Assembly (NCBI RefSeq): GCF_946221515.1
Contig: NZ_CAMJVK010000033.1
Coordinates: 1 to 16,107 of the forward strand
Direction: 5' to 3'
Source of the DNA: an uncultured Fenollaria sp.
GTDB taxonomy: Bacteria > Bacillota > Clostridia > Tissierellales > Peptoniphilaceae
Length of the DNA: 16,107 bases
Numbering within the stretch: position 1 is the first letter of the stretch; every line of letters begins with the position of its first letter. The notes under the pieces were generated by a model. That model had not been told where the DNA came from. It worked only from the letters and a program-made list of their open reading frames with translations, and did no database searches. The translations under genes were made by a program, and so were the position numbers. This document shows, in pieces, positions 13,454-16,107 of the stretch.

Positions 13454-14349
13454 TATCTATTTATAGACGCAGCCATAAGTTTAAATGTGTGTCTATCTCC
13501 TCTTAAGGTTCTTGAAAGTTCAAAAATATTCTCGCAAATGGCAAGGCCACCGTAACCAGAGTCGCCTATATGCTGAATGTCAGCGCCTAAAATTTTATTT
13601 CTAAGTGCAATGTCCCTAATGACTTCCTTTGGTGAACTTTCTTGCGAAGTGCCAATGGTAGTCATCACAAGAGCGCCGTTTTTGTGAGCAAGCTCTACGA
13701 TAGCTCTTACGTCTTCATCGAAAACGCCTGGACATGTGCCAACAGCTGGTACAGAAAGTACATCAGCGCCGGCAATTAAAAAGCCTTCATAAACATCATG
13801 GTCAGCAATTTTCTCATCAACACCTGATGAATGCATCTTGCCAGCAAAGATAAGTCCATGGAAATATTTTTTCGCAAGTTTTATAGCCTCGTTAATACCC
13901 TCGTTGTCAACGCCAGTGCCAGGGTTTCCAGTAAACATAACGAAGTCGAAGCCCATCTCATCAAGCTTTTTAATATTTTCTTCGCTCGCCTTTCTTCCCT
14001 CGCTAATATTTTTCTTTTCACTAAACATATTCTTGTCTTGAACTGGTTCCAGATTCAAACCGATAGGTCTCTTTACAAGATTTTTTAGCTTTTTAATGAT
14101 GTCGCCCTCACTATAATCAAGGCCCTTGATTTTCTTTTCATTTACATCAAAGAAATTTAATAAAATTAGGTCAGCGCCAAAAGCCCTCGCTAGCTCAGAC
14201 GATGTCACGCCATAAGTTGCAGGCTCTTGAACCACAACATTCTCAGACAAAACAATCCTCGCTTCACAAGACTTAATAGCTTGTTTCAATTCATCTTTAT
14301 TTAAATTAATGATCTCGTCACCACTAAGATCAAAAAATCTCTTTAGCAT
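13453..14349 (-). CDS. DUF7916-like putative TIM-barrel protein
   Basis: The ATG at 14349 is preferred because GAGGTGG lies 4 nt upstream; the longer reading from 14421 would begin inside the exporter terminator. The 298-residue protein starts MLKRFFDLSGDEI and has alternating helix/strand segments: ARIVLSENVV, ADLILLNFFDV, RPIGLNLEPV, FDFVMFTGNPGTG, GLIFAGKMHSSG, ADVLSVPAVGTCPG, ALVMTTIGTSQESS and IQHIGDSGYGG. This pattern is that of a beta/alpha barrel. It resembles, from memory, a Firmicute family variously labelled DUF7916, haloacid dehalogenase-like or PEP phosphonomutase-like. No activity can be assigned. It is the first gene of the operon with the amidohydrolase and mrp, overlapping the former by one base. 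Confidence 0.75.
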   Translation of the reverse strand: MLKRFFDLSGDEIINLNKDELKQAIKSCEARIVLSENVVVQEPATYGVTSSELARAFGADLILLNFFDVNEKKIKGLDYSEGDIIKKLKNLVKRPIGLNLEPVQDKNMFSEKKNISEGRKASEENIKKLDEMGFDFVMFTGNPGTGVDNEGINEAIKLAKKYFHGLIFAGKMHSSGVDEKIADHDVYEGFLIAGADVLSVPAVGTCPGVFDEDVRAIVELAHKNGALVMTTIGTSQESSPKEVIRDIALRNKILGADIQHIGDSGYGGLAICENIFELSRTLRGDRHTFKLMAASINR

Positions 14350-14384
14350 ATAACCACCTCTTTTATATATGTACCCATTTAGAT

Positions 14385-14415
14385 AAAAAATAGGTGAAGA
14401 TTTCTCTCCACCTAT
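14385..14415 (-). terminator. Terminator of the compact ABC exporter gene
   Basis: On the minus strand, ATAGGTG (14415-14409) pairs with CACCTAT (14396-14390), extended by three pairs past one mismatch, and is followed by a run of T. It lies 10 nt beyond the exporter stop codon and just upstream of the DUF7916-like gene. Confidence 0.85.
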
Positions 14416-14427
14416 AGTCAATTTATT
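14387..14427. repeat. 41-bp direct repeat, copy 1 of 2
   Basis: This 41-bp stretch, which spans the terminator and the stop region of the compact exporter gene, is repeated at 15977-16017 with one mismatch (G at 14417, A at 16007). The second copy lies at the end of the other exporter gene in the same position and orientation, 1,590 bp away. Confidence 0.9.
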
Positions 14428-15904
14428 AAGCTACAACTTTTCTTTCTAAATATATAGTCTCCACATTGTTTAATTTATTTATAATGTCTTTATCGTGTGT
14501 AATCATTATAATTATCTTGCCATTATCGTATAAATCAGATATAAGCCTTGCAATTGCTTCTTTATTCTCAAGATCTAAGAAGTTTGTTGGCTCGTCTATA
14601 ATATACACGCTCTTATCTGTTAGCAGTGATAGATCAAATTGTGCCTTCTTTCTTTGTCCTGACGACATCTTAGCTTTGTCCTCAAGCACACCAAACTTTG
14701 ATATCAAGTAATCTGCTGGTATATAAACTATGTCTGAGTATGAAAGTTCTTTTAATTCTTCGTCATTAATATATATCTTGCCCTTATATCTCTTGTTATA
14801 ATTAAGTATTGCTTCGACTATGGTTGTCTTTCCAGTGCCATTATCACCACATATGATATTGATATGTGATGCATCAAAGCATGTATTTACTTTTTCGTTC
14901 AAAACAGTACCATCTTTACTTAAACACTCAAAATCTTTTAGTTCAATAGTTTTTATCTTATCATCTTTATACTTAGCTGCTTCTATTTCTAAAAATTCAG
15001 CAAAGTTATTGATAGCTGGTTTATCGCTTAAGTACTCATTTCTTATATCAAAGAGCTCTTGCACTGGTCCCCAAAACTGAGAAACATAGAGCTGTGAAGC
15101 AAAGAATGCACCTATACTTATACTACCGTTGAAAACATAGTAACCTGAAAGTATAGTCATCATAAGTATAACTCCATTTAAAATAAAATATATCATCCAG
15201 TTTTCAACTAAGGATTGTAATTTAAATTTTTTAAACAGAGTGTTCTTATATTTATTCAAATAATCTTTTATATTAAAGAGTTGCTTCTTATCTAAAAGTC
15301 TCTCTGACTTGTTTATCTCGTACTTGTCCAGAATGTAGCCGTTGATATTTTGTGTGTTTTGAATATTTTCTTCAGAGTAATCAGAAATTTTATCTCCAAG
15401 CTTGTATGAAACGTAAGCACCGACTGGTACACTTATAAGCATGACAAAAGCAAGTGGTACCGATATAGTAAGCATTATCACAAAGATGAAAACCATTGTC
15501 AAAAATTGAAAAACTACATTGACTGGCGTCTTGAATATGTATTTGCTAACAGCATCAAGGTTATGCGTTATCTCTTGATTGATTTTGTCTCGGCTAATAT
15601 TATTAGTTTTGAGATTGTATCTTAAAAGATTATCATCAAGCTTTTCATATATATTAATGGTCGAGCGTGTACTTGCCTCTCCCTCAATGATGTCAAAAAA
15701 GTACATAACTCCCTGTCCTGCTACAAACAAAACTATATTGTATATAGCGTATAAAATCATCTTGTCAAAGTCCTTCGCAACTGATGCATCTATAAATATA
15801 CCAGATAGATATGGACTTAAGAGAAAAGTTATTTTATATAGTATATATATGATAATGTAGCTAAATAAATCTTTATTCGAAACATATTTTCTTAACTTCC
15901 ACAT
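14426..15904 (-). CDS. Compact ABC exporter, fused membrane and ATPase domains
   Basis: The 492-residue protein is a half-transporter. Residues 10-290 hold about six membrane segments, and 320-490 form the ATPase domain: Walker A GDNGTGKTT at 353-361, signature MSSGQRKK (SSGQ at 414-417 in place of LSGGQ), Walker B YIIDEP at 434-439, and H470. The segment where the Q-loop glutamine should lie reads VYIPADYLISKFG, with no Gln, and the ATPase domain is about 170 residues, shorter than usual. The chain ends soon after the final strand, like the partial exporter at the left end of the window. Typical export of peptides or drugs is expected, probably as a dimer. GGGGGTGA lies 6 nt before the ATG, and it has its own promoter and terminator. 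Confidence 0.88.
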   Translation of the reverse strand: MWKLRKYVSNKDLFSYIIIYILYKITFLLSPYLSGIFIDASVAKDFDKMILYAIYNIVLFVAGQGVMYFFDIIEGEASTRSTINIYEKLDDNLLRYNLKTNNISRDKINQEITHNLDAVSKYIFKTPVNVVFQFLTMVFIFVIMLTISVPLAFVMLISVPVGAYVSYKLGDKISDYSEENIQNTQNINGYILDKYEINKSERLLDKKQLFNIKDYLNKYKNTLFKKFKLQSLVENWMIYFILNGVILMMTILSGYYVFNGSISIGAFFASQLYVSQFWGPVQELFDIRNEYLSDKPAINNFAEFLEIEAAKYKDDKIKTIELKDFECLSKDGTVLNEKVNTCFDASHINIICGDNGTGKTTIVEAILNYNKRYKGKIYINDEELKELSYSDIVYIPADYLISKFGVLEDKAKMSSGQRKKAQFDLSLLTDKSVYIIDEPTNFLDLENKEAIARLISDLYDNGKIIIMITHDKDIINKLNNVETIYLERKVVA

Positions 15905-15930
15905 AGCTTATCACCCCCAATGTTATATAT

Positions 15931-15959
15931 ATAATATCATGACCTTAAATAAAGTGCAA
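15931..15959 (-). promoter_or_regulatory. Promoter of the compact ABC exporter
   Basis: On the minus strand, TTGCAC (15959-15954) and TATTAT (15936-15931) are 17 nt apart, located between the preceding gene's terminator and the ribosome binding site at 15911-15918. Confidence 0.75.
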
Positions 15960-15970
15960 TACCTTTATTA

Positions 15971-16005
15971 ATCAATAAAATAGGTGAAGATTTCTCTCCA
16001 CCTAT
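15971..16005 (-). terminator. Terminator of the right-end ABC exporter gene
   Basis: The same hairpin as at 14390-14415 (ATAGGTG pairing with CACCTAT, here 16005-15980), followed on the minus strand by a weaker T-run (TTTTATTG). It starts 8 nt after the stop codon at 16013. Confidence 0.75.
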
Positions 16006-16017
16006 AATCAATTTATT
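15977..16017. repeat. 41-bp direct repeat, copy 2 of 2
   Basis: Second copy of the terminator-containing repeat at 14387-14427, differing at one base (16007). It spans the stop codon and terminator of the exporter gene that runs off the right edge. Confidence 0.9.
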
Positions 16018-16107
16018 TTTTATAATACAAAGATGACTGCATTTCATAAAGCTCTCTGTAGTATGCATCACTCTTCATCAAGGTCTCATGATTATCAAAA
16101 GCTTCAA
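16013..16107 (-). CDS. ABC exporter, C-terminal end (partial)
   Basis: The last 30 residues of a gene entering from the right edge on the minus strand read EAFDNHETLMKSDAYYRELY and then EMQSSLYYKK before TAA. This is the usual tail of a fused ABC exporter (HeeLmk...YyelyeaQ), unlike the shortened tail of the next gene. The two exporter genes lie in tandem and could encode the halves of a heterodimer, although each has its own terminator and the second has its own promoter. Confidence 0.8.
   Translation of the reverse strand, partial: EAFDNHETLMKSDAYYRELYEMQSSLYYKK

Noticed and set aside
14350..14421. Longer start (14421) for the DUF7916-like protein
   Set aside because: The added 24 codons cover the exporter terminator. 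ATG at 14349 has its own GAGGTGG and begins the conserved MLKRFFDLS.

Overview
The window is about 16.1 kb of AT-rich bacterial DNA. Strong AGGAGG-type ribosome binding sites, lipoprotein signal peptides, gene families and low GC point to an anaerobic low-GC Firmicute (Clostridia/Tissierellia-like). This placement is an inference, not a database match. No rRNA, tRNA, CRISPR array or insertion sequence was found.

Left end (1-2641). The tail of an ABC exporter is followed by a 22-residue peptide gene with an excellent ribosome binding site, a perfect 12-bp hairpin, and a ThiF/MoeB-type adenylyltransferase with a PqqD-like N-terminal domain. Export ATPase, tiny precursor, hairpin and peptide-adenylating enzyme is the layout of a ribosomally made, post-translationally modified peptide (RiPP) cassette, comparable to microcin C (MccA/MccB) or pantocin A. 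The precursor does not look like the known classes, and this is the strongest candidate for a new system. A convergent GntR/MocR-type regulator that has lost its PLP lysine abuts the enzyme gene.

Middle (2727-8345). A divergent free methionine-(R)-sulfoxide reductase gene is followed by a transport operon: lipoprotein binding protein, internal terminator, fused double permease, ATPase, and an overlapping GT4-type glycosyltransferase. The importer is of the Fbp/Afu type, but the paired tyrosines typical of iron binding are not evident. A bidirectional terminator closes the operon against a convergent Fic-type AMP transferase gene.

Accessory island (9567-11518). The 308-bp region upstream of fic holds a clear sigma-70-type promoter for fic, three copies of an operator-like 15-17-bp motif, a 20-bp tandem repeat, a 12-bp inverted repeat and a perfect 44-bp palindrome. 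Rightward from it run genes for a small secreted protein and a lipoprotein, neither recognised.

Right end (11533-16107, minus strand). A three-gene operon encodes a DUF7916-like putative TIM-barrel protein, an M20 amidohydrolase and an Mrp-type Fe-S carrier ATPase. Upstream of it is a compact ABC exporter with its own promoter, preceded by the tail of a second, canonical ABC exporter. The two exporter genes end in near-identical 41-bp terminator sequences. By eye, the RiPP cassette, the MocR gene and the secreted/lipoprotein pair are more AT-rich than the transport and metabolic genes, which fits later acquisition.
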